A stretch of DNA of 64,000 nt from Pseudovibrio brasiliensis (GCF_018282095.1 NZ_CP074128.1:186001-250000), one strand, 5' to 3'. Numbered from the stretch's first letter, positions 36,254 to 46,606 are shown. Program-made: numbers and translations. Notes: generated from the sequence alone by a model not told the origin.

Positions 36254-37413
36254 TCGATCTGTGGGGGGAGGACACAGCAACAATCGTGGCGCATGATGAA
36301 GCATCCTTTGCGGATGCGGTGGTGCCGCCGATTTTCCAGAATTCGCTTTTCACGTTCTCCTCCTATCAGGAGATGTGTGACACCTTTGCGGGCAAGATCA
36401 ACCGTCCGGTTTACACCCGCGGCATCAACCCAACTGTGCGTGCGTTTGAGGAGAAAATCGCCAAGTTGGAGGGCTCTGAAGATGCCCTGGCGCTTTCCAG
36501 CGGAATGGCTGCCATTTCTTCTGCCATCTTGTCGGTGGTGAAACCTGGAGACCGGATCCTTTCCGTCAAACATGTTTATCCGGATACCTTCCGTTTCTTC
36601 GAGATTTTCCTGCGCAAATTCGGTGTCAGTGTTGACTATATCGACGGCAGCAATCTGGCGACCGTTGAAGCTGCCCTACCCGGCCACTCCCTGTTTTATC
36701 TCGAAAGCCCGACCAGCTGGATTATGGAGGCCCACGATGTGAAGGCTCTGTGCGAACGTGCCAAAGAGGCGGGGGTGACCACAATCATCGACAACAGCTG
36801 GGCTTCGCCGATTTTTCAGAACCCGATCAAACTGGGCTGCGATATCGTGGTGCATTCTGCTTCCAAGTACATCAGCGGCCATAGTGACGTGGTGGCTGGT
36901 GTGATCGCCACGTCCGCAGAGCGCGTTGCGCAGATCCGTGGGGAGGTGACCCAGTATCTGGGCAGCAAGTTGTCGCCGTTTGAGGCGTGGTTGCTGTTGC
37001 GCGGCCTGCGTACACTCCCACTGCGTATGAAAGCCCATGAACAGGCAGGCATGGAGATAGCCAAAAGACTGGCGGAACATCCTGCGGTTAAAACAGTTTT
37101 CCATCCGGCGTTCCAGAACAAGGCCCACCCGGGGCTGCGGGGAACTTCCGGTCTCTTTTCCATTGAGCTGGCAGAAAATGTCAGTGTTGAAGCGCTTTGT
37201 AACCACCTGAAAATTTTCAAAATCGGTGTGAGTTGGGGCGGGCATGAAAGCCTGATTTGCCCTGCACAGGCCTCTCTTATTCAGTCGGGAGGACCGAACT
37301 CTACCGCATTCTTTGGCGTGTCACCGCACGTCGTTCGCCTGAATGTTGGCCTTGAAGACCCTGAGGATCTCTGGGGGGACCTCCAAGAAGCGTTAGGGGC
37401 AGCATCAGAATAA
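36250..37413 (+). CDS. PLP-dependent trans-sulfuration enzyme (cystathionine beta-lyase/gamma-synthase family)
   Basis: This 387-residue fold-type I PLP enzyme has active-site lysine K206 in HSASKYISGHSDVVAG, the family pattern VYTRGINPTVRAFEEKIAKL and a phosphate-binding S-S-G-M-A-A-I-S. Members cleave or form C-S bonds (cystathionine, methionine, cysteine conjugates). It is embedded between a FadR-type regulator and a complete CUT1-type ABC importer, translationally coupled to the former and 22 bases before the binding protein. It therefore probably processes the imported compound rather than serving housekeeping methionine synthesis (inference). The substrate is unknown; it may be a sulfur-containing or other beta/gamma-substituted amino compound. 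Confidence 0.87.
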   Translation: MIDLWGEDTATIVAHDEASFADAVVPPIFQNSLFTFSSYQEMCDTFAGKINRPVYTRGINPTVRAFEEKIAKLEGSEDALALSSGMAAISSAILSVVKPGDRILSVKHVYPDTFRFFEIFLRKFGVSVDYIDGSNLATVEAALPGHSLFYLESPTSWIMEAHDVKALCERAKEAGVTTIIDNSWASPIFQNPIKLGCDIVVHSASKYISGHSDVVAGVIATSAERVAQIRGEVTQYLGSKLSPFEAWLLLRGLRTLPLRMKAHEQAGMEIAKRLAEHPAVKTVFHPAFQNKAHPGLRGTSGLFSIELAENVSVEALCNHLKIFKIGVSWGGHESLICPAQASLIQSGGPNSTAFFGVSPHVVRLNVGLEDPEDLWGDLQEALGAASE

Positions 37414-37435
37414 CATTGCTAGAGGAGAGGCAATT

Positions 37436-38701
37436 ATGAGTTTGAAGAAGTTATTGGCCGCAAGTCTTGTGGCAACAGCTATTGCAGGTCCGGCAGTTGC
37501 TGAAACCAACCTTCAGTTGGTGGAAGTGATCACGAGCCCGGAGCGTACCAAGGTTTTGCAGGGTATCGTTTCCGAATTTGAAGCAGAAAACCCGGGCACC
37601 AAAGTTGAAATCATCTCGTTGCCTTGGGGGCAGGCATTCGAGAAGTTCGCGACCATGGTTTCTGCTGGTCAGACACCGGATGTGGTTGAAATGCCAGACA
37701 CATGGGCTGCGCTTTACGCCAATAACGGGGCTCTTGAAAGCCTCGAACCTTATCTGAAAAGCTGGGATGGCACTGATAAGCTAAATGCCCGCACCATTGA
37801 GATGGCCCGCAGTGGTACTGGCACCGCTTACATGCTGCCTTACGGCTTCTATCTGCGTGCTATGTTCTACAACAAGAAACTCTTCAAGGAAGCTGGTGTT
37901 GAGAAGCCACCGGTAACTCTGGATGACTTCCGTGAGGCCGCTGAGAAAGTTTCTGCGCTGCCAGGCAAATACGGTTTCTGTCTGCGCGGTGGGTCCGGTG
38001 GTCTGAATGGTTGGGCAGTGTTTGGTGCAACAACGGCTGGCACTGATCAGTTCTTCGATGAAGAAGGCAACAGCATCATGTCCACTGAAGCGTGGATCAA
38101 AGGTGCGCAGTTCATGGTGGACCTCTACCAAGATGGCCTTGCTCCAAAAGACAGCCTGAACTGGGGCTTCAACGAAATCGTAGCTGGCTTCTACTCCGGC
38201 ACCTGCGCCATGTTGGATCAGGATCCGGATGCTCTGATTGGTATTGCGCAACGTATGGACCCGAACGACTTTGGCGTAACCACCATGCCAAAAGGGCCAA
38301 ATGGCAAAGCTTATCCAACCATCGGATACGCAGGTTGGTCCATGTTCTCTGACAGCGAAGACAAAGACGCCTCCTGGAAGCTGATTGCGAAGCTACAGAG
38401 CCGTGATGCAAACCTTGAGTGGTCCAAGCGCGTTGGCACTCTGCCAATCTACAAGGATGCTGAGAGCGATCCGCACTACAACACCCCGCAGTTTGCTGGT
38501 TGGTTCGAAGAGCTGTCCGATCCGGACGTCCACCCGCTGACCATGCCAACTCACCTTGAAGAGTTTGCGTTCTTCAAAGACTCCATGTCCATCCGCACCA
38601 GTCAGGAAGCACTACTGGGCCGCAAATCAGCAGAAGAGCTGGGCAAAGAGTGGGGGGATTACCTCTCCGCAGCACAGAAAAAGTGGCTGGCTAAACAGTG
38701 A
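37436..38701 (+). CDS. ABC transporter substrate-binding protein (family 1)
   Basis: This 421-residue protein has a signal peptide (SLKKLLAASLVATAIAGPAVA) and a family 1 binding-protein core (VEVITSPERTKVLQGIVSEF, FATMVSAGQTPDVVEMPDTW). The ribosome site GAGGAGAGG precedes ATG 37436. Its stop overlaps the next permease start (TGATG). By family it binds a sugar-like ligand, but the operon context with a PLP C-S enzyme suggests an unusual ligand. Confidence 0.9.
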   Translation: MSLKKLLAASLVATAIAGPAVAETNLQLVEVITSPERTKVLQGIVSEFEAENPGTKVEIISLPWGQAFEKFATMVSAGQTPDVVEMPDTWAALYANNGALESLEPYLKSWDGTDKLNARTIEMARSGTGTAYMLPYGFYLRAMFYNKKLFKEAGVEKPPVTLDDFREAAEKVSALPGKYGFCLRGGSGGLNGWAVFGATTAGTDQFFDEEGNSIMSTEAWIKGAQFMVDLYQDGLAPKDSLNWGFNEIVAGFYSGTCAMLDQDPDALIGIAQRMDPNDFGVTTMPKGPNGKAYPTIGYAGWSMFSDSEDKDASWKLIAKLQSRDANLEWSKRVGTLPIYKDAESDPHYNTPQFAGWFEELSDPDVHPLTMPTHLEEFAFFKDSMSIRTSQEALLGRKSAEELGKEWGDYLSAAQKKWLAKQ

Positions 38702-39639
38702 TGACAGCTGCCACAGACCTTGGAGCACACCCTGCCAATCGGCAGGGTGTGACCTCCCGCAGATTCCTATCCCGACTTGAGCCCTACTTTTACGCCAGCC
38801 CAGCCATTGTGCTGCTGGTGACGGTGATGATGGTGCCGCTGGTGGTTGGCCTGAATTACACGGTCAGAGACATCCGCATTCTTAATCCGTTCAGCGGTGG
38901 CTATGTGGGCTTTGCGCATTTCGAAGCGGTCTGGCACGACCAGAACTTCCATAATGCGCTTTTCAATACCTTCTGGTGGACAGTTACGTCGCTGTTCTTT
39001 CAATTCTTTCTGGGTTTGATGCTCGCTCTCTTGCTCAATCGCACCTTTCCCGGGCGACGTATTATCCAGTCTCTTGTTTTTCTGCCATGGGCCGTGCCTG
39101 CGTTTTTGTCGGGCCTCAACTGGGCGTGGATGTTCAATCCGGTCATCAGTCCCCTGCCCCATTGGTTGTTTACTTTTGGCATACTGAGCGAACCGACAAA
39201 CATCCTGTCGGATCCTGATCTGGCCATGTGGGGCCCGATCGTCGCCAACATCTGGTTCGGCATTCCGTTTTTTGCCATCACATTGCTCGCAGCGCTTCAG
39301 TCCATTCCGGGAGAGATTTATGAGGCGGCTTCCATTGATGGCGCGAGCCGCAGGCAGCAGTTTGTCAGCATCACGCTGCCGTTTCTTGCGCCGACCATCG
39401 CGATTACGCTGATGCTGCGCACCATCTGGATTGCCAACTTTGCTGATCTGATCATTGTTATGACCAATGGTGGCCCGGCGGATTCAACGCAGATTGTCTC
39501 CAGCTATATCTTTACGCAGGCCTTCCGTCGTCTGGACTTTGGCTATGCCTCCGCAATCGCAGCTGTTCTGCTGGTTCTGCTGCTGGCTTACGCGGTCTCC
39601 ATCATCTTTATCAGACGCAGTCTGCTGCGCGAAACCTGA
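38701..39639 (+). CDS. ABC transporter permease (MalF/UgpA type)
   Basis: This 312-residue permease has six helices and the EAA loop (EIYEAASIDGASRRQQ). The start ATG 38701 overlaps the stop of the binding-protein gene by one base. It forms a heterodimer with the next gene product. Confidence 0.92.
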   Translation: MTAATDLGAHPANRQGVTSRRFLSRLEPYFYASPAIVLLVTVMMVPLVVGLNYTVRDIRILNPFSGGYVGFAHFEAVWHDQNFHNALFNTFWWTVTSLFFQFFLGLMLALLLNRTFPGRRIIQSLVFLPWAVPAFLSGLNWAWMFNPVISPLPHWLFTFGILSEPTNILSDPDLAMWGPIVANIWFGIPFFAITLLAALQSIPGEIYEAASIDGASRRQQFVSITLPFLAPTIAITLMLRTIWIANFADLIIVMTNGGPADSTQIVSSYIFTQAFRRLDFGYASAIAAVLLVLLLAYAVSIIFIRRSLLRET

Positions 39640-39648
39640 GGCTCTGTT

Positions 39649-40500
39649 ATGGCATACTATGCAAAATCAAAGGGCCAACGGGTGGTGGATTGGAGTGTCC
39701 ATTACGGTCTGCTCGCCTGCTTTCTGTTCTTTGCCCTGTTCCCGCTCTTCTGGCTGTTCAAGGTGGCTGTGACGCCCACGAACCTGCTTTACTCTGAAGG
39801 TATCCGCATGTGGCCCTCCGAGACCACGTGGGCGAACTTTGCGCAGGTGATGACGGATACGGACTTCCCGCAGTTCTTCATCAACTCGGCCATTGTGTCA
39901 GGCGCAACGGCTCTCATTTCCACGCTGATTGCGGCGGCGGCAGGCTACTCATTCTCGCGGTTCCAGTATCGCGGTAAGGCCATGATCATCGTGCTGATGC
40001 TGATCACTCAGATGTTCCCGCTGGTGATGCTGATCGCACCGATCTTCCGCATTCTCACACCACTGGGGCTGACGGACAGTCTGCTTGGGCTTGTTGTGGT
40101 CTACACCGCCTTCAACGTGCCGTTTGCGACGTTTTTGATGCAGTCGTTTTTTGATGGCATTCCCAAAGATCTTGAAGAAGCAGCCATGATTGATGGCAAT
40201 ACGCGTTTTGGGGCGCTGGTGAAGATCATCTTCCCGCTCACCCTGCCGGGCATTGCAGCCACACTTGGCTTCGTGTTCACCGCAGCGTGGAGCGAGCTGC
40301 TCTTTGCGCTCATGCTGGTCAGCAGTCCGGATGCGGTCACCTTCCCTGTTGGTCTGCTCACGTTCATCTCCAAGTTCTCTGTCGATTTCGGGCAGATGAT
40401 GGCAGCGGGCTTCCTGGCGCTCATTCCCGCAGCAATCTTCTTCTTCCTCATCCAGCGTTATCTGGTGCAGGGTCTTACCGCCGGTGCGGTCAAAGGATAA
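39649..40500 (+). CDS. ABC transporter permease (MalG type)
   Basis: This 283-residue permease has six helices and the EAA loop (DLEEAAMIDGNTRFGAL), typical of the MalG half of CUT1 importers. It starts 9 bases after the first permease and is followed by the ATPase after 11 bases. Confidence 0.92.
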   Translation: MAYYAKSKGQRVVDWSVHYGLLACFLFFALFPLFWLFKVAVTPTNLLYSEGIRMWPSETTWANFAQVMTDTDFPQFFINSAIVSGATALISTLIAAAAGYSFSRFQYRGKAMIIVLMLITQMFPLVMLIAPIFRILTPLGLTDSLLGLVVVYTAFNVPFATFLMQSFFDGIPKDLEEAAMIDGNTRFGALVKIIFPLTLPGIAATLGFVFTAAWSELLFALMLVSSPDAVTFPVGLLTFISKFSVDFGQMMAAGFLALIPAAIFFFLIQRYLVQGLTAGAVKG

Positions 40501-40511
40501 CGAGGTACTCT

Positions 40512-41597
40512 ATGGCTTCTATTCAAATCACCGAGGCAACCAAATCCTACGGCAACACAGCTGTACTGCATGGGATCGACCTGAACATTCAAGATGGCGA
40601 GTTCATTGTGCTGGTAGGCCCGTCCGGCTGCGGAAAATCCACTTTGCTGCGCATGATCGCAGGACTTGAGGAAGTGACGTCTGGCTCAATCTCTATCAAT
40701 GAGCGGATCATCAATGATCTGCCGCCTCGTGACCGGGACATCGCCATGGTGTTTCAGTCCTACGCGCTCTACCCGCATATGAGTGTGGAAGAAAACATCA
40801 GCTATGCGATGACCCTTCGCAAATCGCCGAAGGAGAAGATCGCCAGTGCCGTGAACGGTGTCTCCAGCATACTTGGCCTCAATGGCCTGTTGGAACGTCG
40901 TCCAAAGGCGCTCTCCGGTGGTCAGCGTCAGCGTGTTGCCATGGGCCGTGCGATTGTACGCGATCCGCAGGCGTTTTTGTTTGATGAGCCGCTCTCCAAT
41001 CTGGATGCGCGCTTGCGTGAGCAGATGCGTTCAGAAATCCGCAAGCTGCATCGTAAGCTGAAAGCGACGTCCATCTATGTAACCCATGACCAGATTGAAG
41101 CGATGACCATGGCGGACAGAATCGTGGCCATGCACGATGGCTATATTCAGCAGGTGGGCACACCGCTGGAAATCTACGATAAGCCAGCAAATGTTTTTGT
41201 TGCCTCTTTCATCGGGTCTCCGGCCATGAACTTCATTCAGGGCAACGCCATAGCTTCTGGTGACGGCTATCATCTGCAGACTGATGAAAACCATCAGATT
41301 ATTTTGCCGGAAAGTGCGGGTTTGAAGGATCAGATGGATCTTATTCTGGGCGTGCGGCCTGAGCATTTGATGATCACAGAGGAAGGCCCAGCAACCCTTC
41401 CCGCAACAGTGGATCTGATTGAACCCATGGGGCTTTCCACGCTGGTTCATGTGCGTATAGGACAGGACAGCCTTAAAATCTTCACACTCGAACGGCCTGA
41501 TATTGCAGAAGGCACACAAGTTCATGTGACCTACCAAAAAGAAAAGCTGCATATGTTTGATGCTCAGACAGAAATGCGGCTGGAGTCTCCCGTATAA
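40512..41597 (+). CDS. ABC transporter ATP-binding protein (MalK/UgpC type)
   Basis: This 361-residue ATPase has Walker A GPSGCGKST, signature LSGGQRQRVAMGRA, Walker B AFLFDEPLSNLD, switch His in YVTHDQIEA and a C-terminal TOBE region. The start ATG 40512 follows CGAGG closely. A longer open frame upstream from 40287 overlaps the permease in another frame and is spurious. A strong terminator follows at 41610. Confidence 0.93.
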   Translation: MASIQITEATKSYGNTAVLHGIDLNIQDGEFIVLVGPSGCGKSTLLRMIAGLEEVTSGSISINERIINDLPPRDRDIAMVFQSYALYPHMSVEENISYAMTLRKSPKEKIASAVNGVSSILGLNGLLERRPKALSGGQRQRVAMGRAIVRDPQAFLFDEPLSNLDARLREQMRSEIRKLHRKLKATSIYVTHDQIEAMTMADRIVAMHDGYIQQVGTPLEIYDKPANVFVASFIGSPAMNFIQGNAIASGDGYHLQTDENHQIILPESAGLKDQMDLILGVRPEHLMITEEGPATLPATVDLIEPMGLSTLVHVRIGQDSLKIFTLERPDIAEGTQVHVTYQKEKLHMFDAQTEMRLESPV

Positions 41598-41609
41598 GTT
41601 CCCCGAACT

Positions 41610-41637
41610 GGTTCGTTGTTTCGACAACGAACCGCCT
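41610..41637 (+). terminator. Terminator hairpin with UUCG tetraloop after ABC operon
   Basis: A perfect 10-base stem GGTTCGTTGT (41610-41619) / ACAACGAACC (41624-41633) closes a TTCG tetraloop. A short pyrimidine-rich tail (GCCTTTC) follows, so the T-run is weak though the stem is very stable. It lies 12 bases after the ATPase stop. Confidence 0.65.
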
Positions 41638-41730
41638 TTCTGGACTCAGGGTTTTCACGTTCTTCTGGGGCAACCTAAACTGGTATAAACACTGCCTGAT
41701 ATATAACCAGTGCAGAAGGAAGTGCTCTGA

Positions 41731-42792
41731 ATGCCGTCGATCAGTCTGGCCGTTGTTGGTTTGGGAATGGCCGCAAAACCACATCTCGAAGCGCTTGATC
41801 TTTTGAGAAATCACGTCGAGGTTGCTGGCCTTTACAACCGAACCAAAGCCAAGGCTGAGGCTGTCGCTGAAAAGTACGGCTGGACGTGTTTCGACAGCCC
41901 TGAAGAGATCGCAGGCGATCCGGAGATTGATGCCATCCTTCTGCTGACACCGCCTGACCAACGGCATGACCTGGTGGAGCTGTTCTCCAGCGCTGGTAAG
42001 CACATCCTGACGGAAAAGCCTCTAGAGCGGACCTATGAGGCTGCGGCTGAACTGGTAGAGCTTTGCGATTATGCCGGTGTAAAATACGGCGTCGTGTTCC
42101 AGCACCGTTTTCGCGAAGGGGCCAGACAGCTACGGGCCTTGATAGCAGAAGGTGCTCTGGGCGACATTCATCTGGTCCGCGCAAACATCCCGTGGTGGCG
42201 GGATCAGGCTTATTATGATCAGGCAGGTCGCGGCACCTATGAAAGAGACGGCGGCGGCGTGCTCATCACGCAGGCGATCCACGTGCTGGACCTGATGCTC
42301 AGCCTTACAGGTCCTGCTAAGTCCGTTCAGGCTCTTTGCGCCACGACCGGTGCGCACAAGATGGAGGCAGAAGACTTTGCTACTGCGGGTGTTGAGTTCC
42401 ACAGTGGGGCTGTTGGATCCATCATGGCGACGACGGCGACGTATCCGGATGCCAAAGAGACACTGGTGTTTGATGGCTCAAAGGCGTCCGCGCATCTGGA
42501 TGGCAGCAAGCTGACGGTAACCTATCGTGATGGCTCCATCGATGTGTTCGGTGGGCGCAGTGGCACGAAGGATGGCACTGGCGGCGGGGCAAACCCTATG
42601 GCGTTTCCCTGTGACTGGCACCGGGATCTGATCGATGATTTTGCGCTCAGCATCATTGAACATCGAGACCCTAAAGTGACGGGCCATGATGCTCTGATGG
42701 TCCATGCGTTGATTGAGGCAATGGAGACCTCATCGCGTACTGGCACACGGGCAGATGTGCGGGAAGCTGAACCTTCCAAGGCCTATATCTAA
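41731..42792 (+). CDS. Gfo/Idh/MocA-family NAD(P)-dependent oxidoreductase
   Basis: This 353-residue dehydrogenase has an N-terminal Rossmann motif (LAVVGLGMAAKPHLEAL), the EKP motif (ILTEKPLERTYEAA) and GGGVLITQAIHVLDLM, the usual catalytic His region. These enzymes oxidise or epimerise sugars, inositols and related cyclic polyols. It lies after the terminator of the preceding ABC operon and converges with the inositol/ribose-type importer. It may therefore serve either system. Confidence 0.88.
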   Translation: MPSISLAVVGLGMAAKPHLEALDLLRNHVEVAGLYNRTKAKAEAVAEKYGWTCFDSPEEIAGDPEIDAILLLTPPDQRHDLVELFSSAGKHILTEKPLERTYEAAAELVELCDYAGVKYGVVFQHRFREGARQLRALIAEGALGDIHLVRANIPWWRDQAYYDQAGRGTYERDGGGVLITQAIHVLDLMLSLTGPAKSVQALCATTGAHKMEAEDFATAGVEFHSGAVGSIMATTATYPDAKETLVFDGSKASAHLDGSKLTVTYRDGSIDVFGGRSGTKDGTGGGANPMAFPCDWHRDLIDDFALSIIEHRDPKVTGHDALMVHALIEAMETSSRTGTRADVREAEPSKAYI

Positions 42793-42813
42793 GGTCTTCA
42801 AAAGCTTGCAGAT

Positions 42814-42852
42814 AAAAAAAGAGCAGGAGGCCGGACGAGGGCTCTCCTGCTC
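42814..42852 (-). terminator. Terminator after the ribose/inositol-type permease gene
   Basis: Arms GAGCAGGAG (42821-42829) and CTCCTGCTC (42844-42852) form a 9-base perfect stem. On the minus strand this is followed by a T-run (complement of the A-run 42814-42820). It is placed 54 bases beyond the permease stop and may also limit readthrough from the convergent dehydrogenase gene. Confidence 0.75.
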
Positions 42853-42906
42853 GGGTATTAGGCATCATCCGTGGGAGGTTTTAGCCTAAATTCTTTCGCG
42901 GTTTGA

Positions 42907-43920
42907 TCAGACCTTGGCCCGCTTGCGCTGGCGGTACTGATCGGCAACCACTGCAGCTACAATGATACCACCTTTCACGATGTCCTGGATGTAAGCATCA
43001 ATACCAAGGAACGTGAAACCACTCATCATTGTACCCAGAATAATGGTTCCGATAACGGTGCCTGTGATGCGGCCAACGCCGCCTGCAAGGCTAGTTCCGC
43101 CAATAACAGCTGCAGCGATGGCGTCAAGCTCATATGCAAGGCCCATACCGGCCTGTCCACTACCAGCACGCGCTGCTGCAACCACACCGCCCAAACCAGC
43201 GAGCAGACCAGCAAGGGTGTACACTTTGATCAGGTGGCGACCAACGTTGATGCCGGAGACTTTTGCAGCCTGAACGTTTGCACCAGTTGCGTAAGTGAAC
43301 TTGCCGTAGCGGGTGAAGCGCAAGGCTATGTGGAAGATCACCGCGGCCATCAGGAAGATGATCACCGGAATGGTGCCAGAACCAAGCCACATGTACTCTT
43401 CAGAAAGCAGGCTGATCGGCTGACCTTTGGTGTAGTAACGCGCCAGACCACGTGCAGTCACCATCATGCCCAGAGTTGCGATAAACGGAGGGATGGCCGT
43501 GTAGGCTATCAACGACCCGTTTATGAACCCGGCTAAGGCCCCGACGGCGATACCAGCCAATACTGGAACGAGGAACGGCATGTCCGTGAACATTGGGAAC
43601 ACAGCACGGGAATAGTCGGAGGTTTGCGCAAAACTGGCGGCCACCATGGCCGAGAGTGCGAGCACCGAGCCTGAGGACAGGTCAATACCGCCGGTGATGA
43701 TCACCTGCGTTACGCCAATGGCAAGAAGGCCAATGATGGAAACCTGAAGAACCATGATCAGCAGGCGCTGTGGGTTAAACAGGAAGGTATCACCCTTCAC
43801 AATCCAGCCCAGTATTTCAAAAAAGACTGCAATGCCGATCAGAACGAGGAAGATGTTGGCCTCGACCGGTAGTTTTCTAGCTGGAGTGTTCGTCTCAGCT
43901 ACATCAGTTGCATTTGCCAT
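42907..43920 (-). CDS. Ribose/inositol-type ABC transporter permease (RbsC family)
   Basis: This 337-residue hydrophobic permease of the CUT2 class has the family stretches [17 protein letters not shown] and [19 protein letters not shown]. It forms a homodimeric channel served by the two-domain ATPase encoded upstream. With the IolI-like isomerase in the same operon, myo-inositol or a related cyclitol is the best guess for the substrate. Confidence 0.9.
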   Translation of the reverse strand: MANATDVAETNTPARKLPVEANIFLVLIGIAVFFEILGWIVKGDTFLFNPQRLLIMVLQVSIIGLLAIGVTQVIITGGIDLSSGSVLALSAMVAASFAQTSDYSRAVFPMFTDMPFLVPVLAGIAVGALAGFINGSLIAYTAIPPFIATLGMMVTARGLARYYTKGQPISLLSEEYMWLGSGTIPVIIFLMAAVIFHIALRFTRYGKFTYATGANVQAAKVSGINVGRHLIKVYTLAGLLAGLGGVVAAARAGSGQAGMGLAYELDAIAAAVIGGTSLAGGVGRITGTVIGTIILGTMMSGFTFLGIDAYIQDIVKGGIIVAAVVADQYRQRKRAKV

Positions 43921-43978
43921 CTGGCAAGTCCTTTCAATCTCTGCGTCGGGCGCTTAAAGCTGCCGCGCATGAAAATTC

Positions 43979-45517
43979 TTAGTTGGAAGCAAGGCGCATA
44001 ACGCTGACCTGATCTGCTTCAGCTCGGTCCAGAATTCCGGTGACATGCCCTTCGTGCATCACCATCACGCGGTCACTCATGCCCAGCACCTCCGGCATCT
44101 CGGAGGAGATCATGAGAACTGCAACGCCCTCACCTGCCAGTTTGGTAATGAGCTTATGGATTTCAGCCTTCGCACCCACGTCGATGCCGCGGGTCGGCTC
44201 ATCCAGAATGAGGATGCGAGGTTTGGTCAGCAGCCAACGACCGATCAGAACCTTCTGCTGGTTGCCACCAGACAGGTTCTCGATGCGCTCATTCATGCCC
44301 GGCGTTTTCACACGAAGAGCATCGCTCATATCCTTGCAGAGCTTGGAAACAGCGCTCTCAGCGACAAAGCCGCCTTTCACGTGATCCTGACTAAGCAGAG
44401 CGATCTGCATGTTCTCCTGAATGTCGAGCATCAGGAACAGACCAGTGTCCTTGCGATCTTCGGTCAGCAGCGCCATGCCATGGTCCATGGCTTCAGCCGG
44501 TGTCTTGATCTCAACCGTCTCGCCGAACACGTCAATGGTGCCAGCAGTGGCCGGAGTGACGCCGTAGATGGTCTCTGCCACGTTGGTGCGGCCTGAGCCC
44601 ACCAGACCTGCGACGCCAAGGATTTCACCTGCCCGCAGATCAAAGCTCACGTTCTCGAACACGCCGTCCAGACACAGGTCTTTCACGGAAAGAACCACGT
44701 CACCGATTGGCACTTCCTCTTTCGGGAACATCTGGGTGATCTCGCGGCCCACCATCATGCGGATGAGTTGGTCGCTGTCCAGATTACTGGCCAAATCGGT
44801 GCCGATGTACTTGCCATCGCGGAAGACGGAAACGTCATCAGCAATCTCAAAGACTTCGTCCATCTTATGGGTGATGTAGACGATGCCTTTGCCCTCTGCC
44901 TTCAGGCTGGCAATGATCTGGAAGAGGTGTTCAACTTCGCGATCTGTCAAAGCCGAAGTCGGCTCATCCATAATCAGCACGTCGGATTCATAGGAAATTG
45001 CTTTTGCAATCTCGACCATCTGCCGGTTGGCGATGGACAGGTCACGCACTTCAGTTTCCGGATCCAGACTGATGTTCAGTCGGTCGAACAGCTTCTTTGT
45101 GTTGTCACGCAGGGCTTTGTGGTCAACAAACCCAAGCTTGGTGAGTGGCTCCCGGCGGATCCAGATGTTTTCGGCGATTGTCATGAACGGCATCAGGTTG
45201 AGTTCCTGATGGATCATGGCAACGCCTTGCTCCAGAGCATCCAGTGGCGTGTGCATTTGCACTTGCTTGCCACCCAAACGGACCTCACCGCGGTCCGGCT
45301 GGTAGATGCCTGCAATAATCTTCATCAGGGTGGACTTGCCCGCCCCGTTTTCTCCCATGAGGGCATGAACTGTGCCGGGTCGGATACGCAGGTTCACATC
45401 ATCCAGTGCAACAACACCGGGGAACTCCTTGCGCACACTATCGACTTCTAGCAGGTACTTTTGTTGGGCTGCGGCACCCTTATTCTCACGTACCGCTTCT
45501 TGTGTGCTTAAACTCAC
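43979..45517 (-). CDS. Ribose/inositol-type ABC transporter ATP-binding protein (RbsA family)
   Basis: This 512-residue protein has two fused ABC cassettes. The first has a canonical Walker A (GENGAGKST) and Walker B ([13 protein letters not shown]). The second has the degenerate Walker A typical of RbsA-type proteins ([13 protein letters not shown]) with signature [14 protein letters not shown] and Walker [13 protein letters not shown]. It lies between the binding-protein and permease genes. Confidence 0.93.
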   Translation of the reverse strand: MSLSTQEAVRENKGAAAQQKYLLEVDSVRKEFPGVVALDDVNLRIRPGTVHALMGENGAGKSTLMKIIAGIYQPDRGEVRLGGKQVQMHTPLDALEQGVAMIHQELNLMPFMTIAENIWIRREPLTKLGFVDHKALRDNTKKLFDRLNISLDPETEVRDLSIANRQMVEIAKAISYESDVLIMDEPTSALTDREVEHLFQIIASLKAEGKGIVYITHKMDEVFEIADDVSVFRDGKYIGTDLASNLDSDQLIRMMVGREITQMFPKEEVPIGDVVLSVKDLCLDGVFENVSFDLRAGEILGVAGLVGSGRTNVAETIYGVTPATAGTIDVFGETVEIKTPAEAMDHGMALLTEDRKDTGLFLMLDIQENMQIALLSQDHVKGGFVAESAVSKLCKDMSDALRVKTPGMNERIENLSGGNQQKVLIGRWLLTKPRILILDEPTRGIDVGAKAEIHKLITKLAGEGVAVLMISSEMPEVLGMSDRVMVMHEGHVTGILDRAEADQVSVMRLASN

Positions 45518-45654
45518 AGTCCGTGAACTCCATTTTTCTGCTGGCAGTGTGAGGGGCTCCCGGGTGCCTGGCCCGGAAGCTTGATCACTTGGTGCCTGCG
45601 CGCGGTCCTCTCGTTTGTCTGACGTTCATCAGACAGACCACGCTGCAAGGCAAA

Positions 45655-45681
45655 AGCGGAAGGCCGTTAAAGCCTTCCGCT
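45655..45681 (-). other. Intercistronic hairpin between binding-protein and ATPase genes
   Basis: A perfect 10-base stem AGCGGAAGGC (45655-45664) / GCCTTCCGCT (45672-45681) with a 7-base loop begins 8 bases after the binding-protein stop. On the minus strand it is followed by TTTTG. Such elements partly terminate transcription or stabilise the upstream message, giving more binding protein than membrane subunits. Confidence 0.55.
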
Positions 45682-45688
45682 CAGCTGA

Positions 45689-46606
45689 TTACTGGTCGAG
45701 GTACTCGCCCAGGTTCGCTTTGTTGACCAGCTTGAATGGGATCCAAACAATGGTGTCTACTTTTTCGCCGCGAGCCAGCTTCAGAGCTGCTTTAACGGAA
45801 CCTGCGCCCTGACCTTTTGCGTCCTGGAAAACGGTTGCGAACAGCTGACCAGCCTTCATGGAAGCCAGAGCGTCCGGAGTAGCGTCAACACCTGCAACTG
45901 CGATGTCGCTTGCTGCGATGCCAGCCTGCTTCATTGCGATCAGAGCGCCCAGAGCCATTTCGTCGTTGTTAGCTGCAACAGCGTCGATTTTGGTGCCGGA
46001 AACGATCCAGTTGTTCATCAGGTCGATCGCTTCTGCGCGCTGGAAGTCAGCGGTCTGCTCTTCAACAACCTTGATGTCAGGATAGTTGCCCAGAACTTCC
46101 TTCACGCCCTGTGTACGGCCACGAGTACCGTTGGAAGCCAGTTCGCCAAGCATGATAGCAACGTTACCCTTGCCACCCATCTGCTTTGCCAGTTCTTCCA
46201 TCTGCAAACGTCCGGCAACAACTTCATCAGAGCCCACGAACACAACCTTTTCAGGTAGTTCTTTGTCTTCTGGCTTACGGTTTACGTAAACGAGTGGGAT
46301 ACCGGCGCTGTTGGCCAGTTTGGTGATGCGTGGTGTTGCGGAAGTATCAGCCGGGTTTACGATGATCGCATCAACGCCCTGTGCAACGAAGTTCTGCACC
46401 TGGTCGATCTGCTTGCCGATGTCACCGCGTGCGTCTTCAAACTGAATCTCAACGCCGTTGGACTTGGCTGCTTCTTCACCCATTGCGTTACGCAGAATGG
46501 TCAAGAAGTTATCATCAAAATAAGCCATTGAAACGCCGATGTTCTCAGCCATGACGCTGGTTGTCATCATTGCCGATGCAGCAAGAGCCAGTAGAGTACG
46601 TTTCAT
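45689..46606 (-). CDS. Ribose/inositol-type periplasmic binding protein (RbsB family)
   Basis: This 305-residue protein has a signal peptide (MKRTLLALAASAMMTTSVMA) followed by the RbsB-type pattern (IGVSMAYFDDNFLTILRNAM, VDAIIVNPADTSATPRITKL). It resembles the IbpA-like inositol binders as well as ribose binders. The linked isomerase supports inositol (inference). The ribosome site GGAGGAAGT precedes ATG 46606. Confidence 0.92.
   Translation of the reverse strand: MKRTLLALAASAMMTTSVMAENIGVSMAYFDDNFLTILRNAMGEEAAKSNGVEIQFEDARGDIGKQIDQVQNFVAQGVDAIIVNPADTSATPRITKLANSAGIPLVYVNRKPEDKELPEKVVFVGSDEVVAGRLQMEELAKQMGGKGNVAIMLGELASNGTRGRTQGVKEVLGNYPDIKVVEEQTADFQRAEAIDLMNNWIVSGTKIDAVAANNDEMALGALIAMKQAGIAASDIAVAGVDATPDALASMKAGQLFATVFQDAKGQGAGSVKAALKLARGEKVDTIVWIPFKLVNKANLGEYLDQ

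Noticed and set aside
40287-40511. Long N-terminal extension of the second MalK-type ATPase
   Set aside because: It lies inside the permease gene in another frame. The ATPase fold begins at ATG 40512, which has its own ribosome site.
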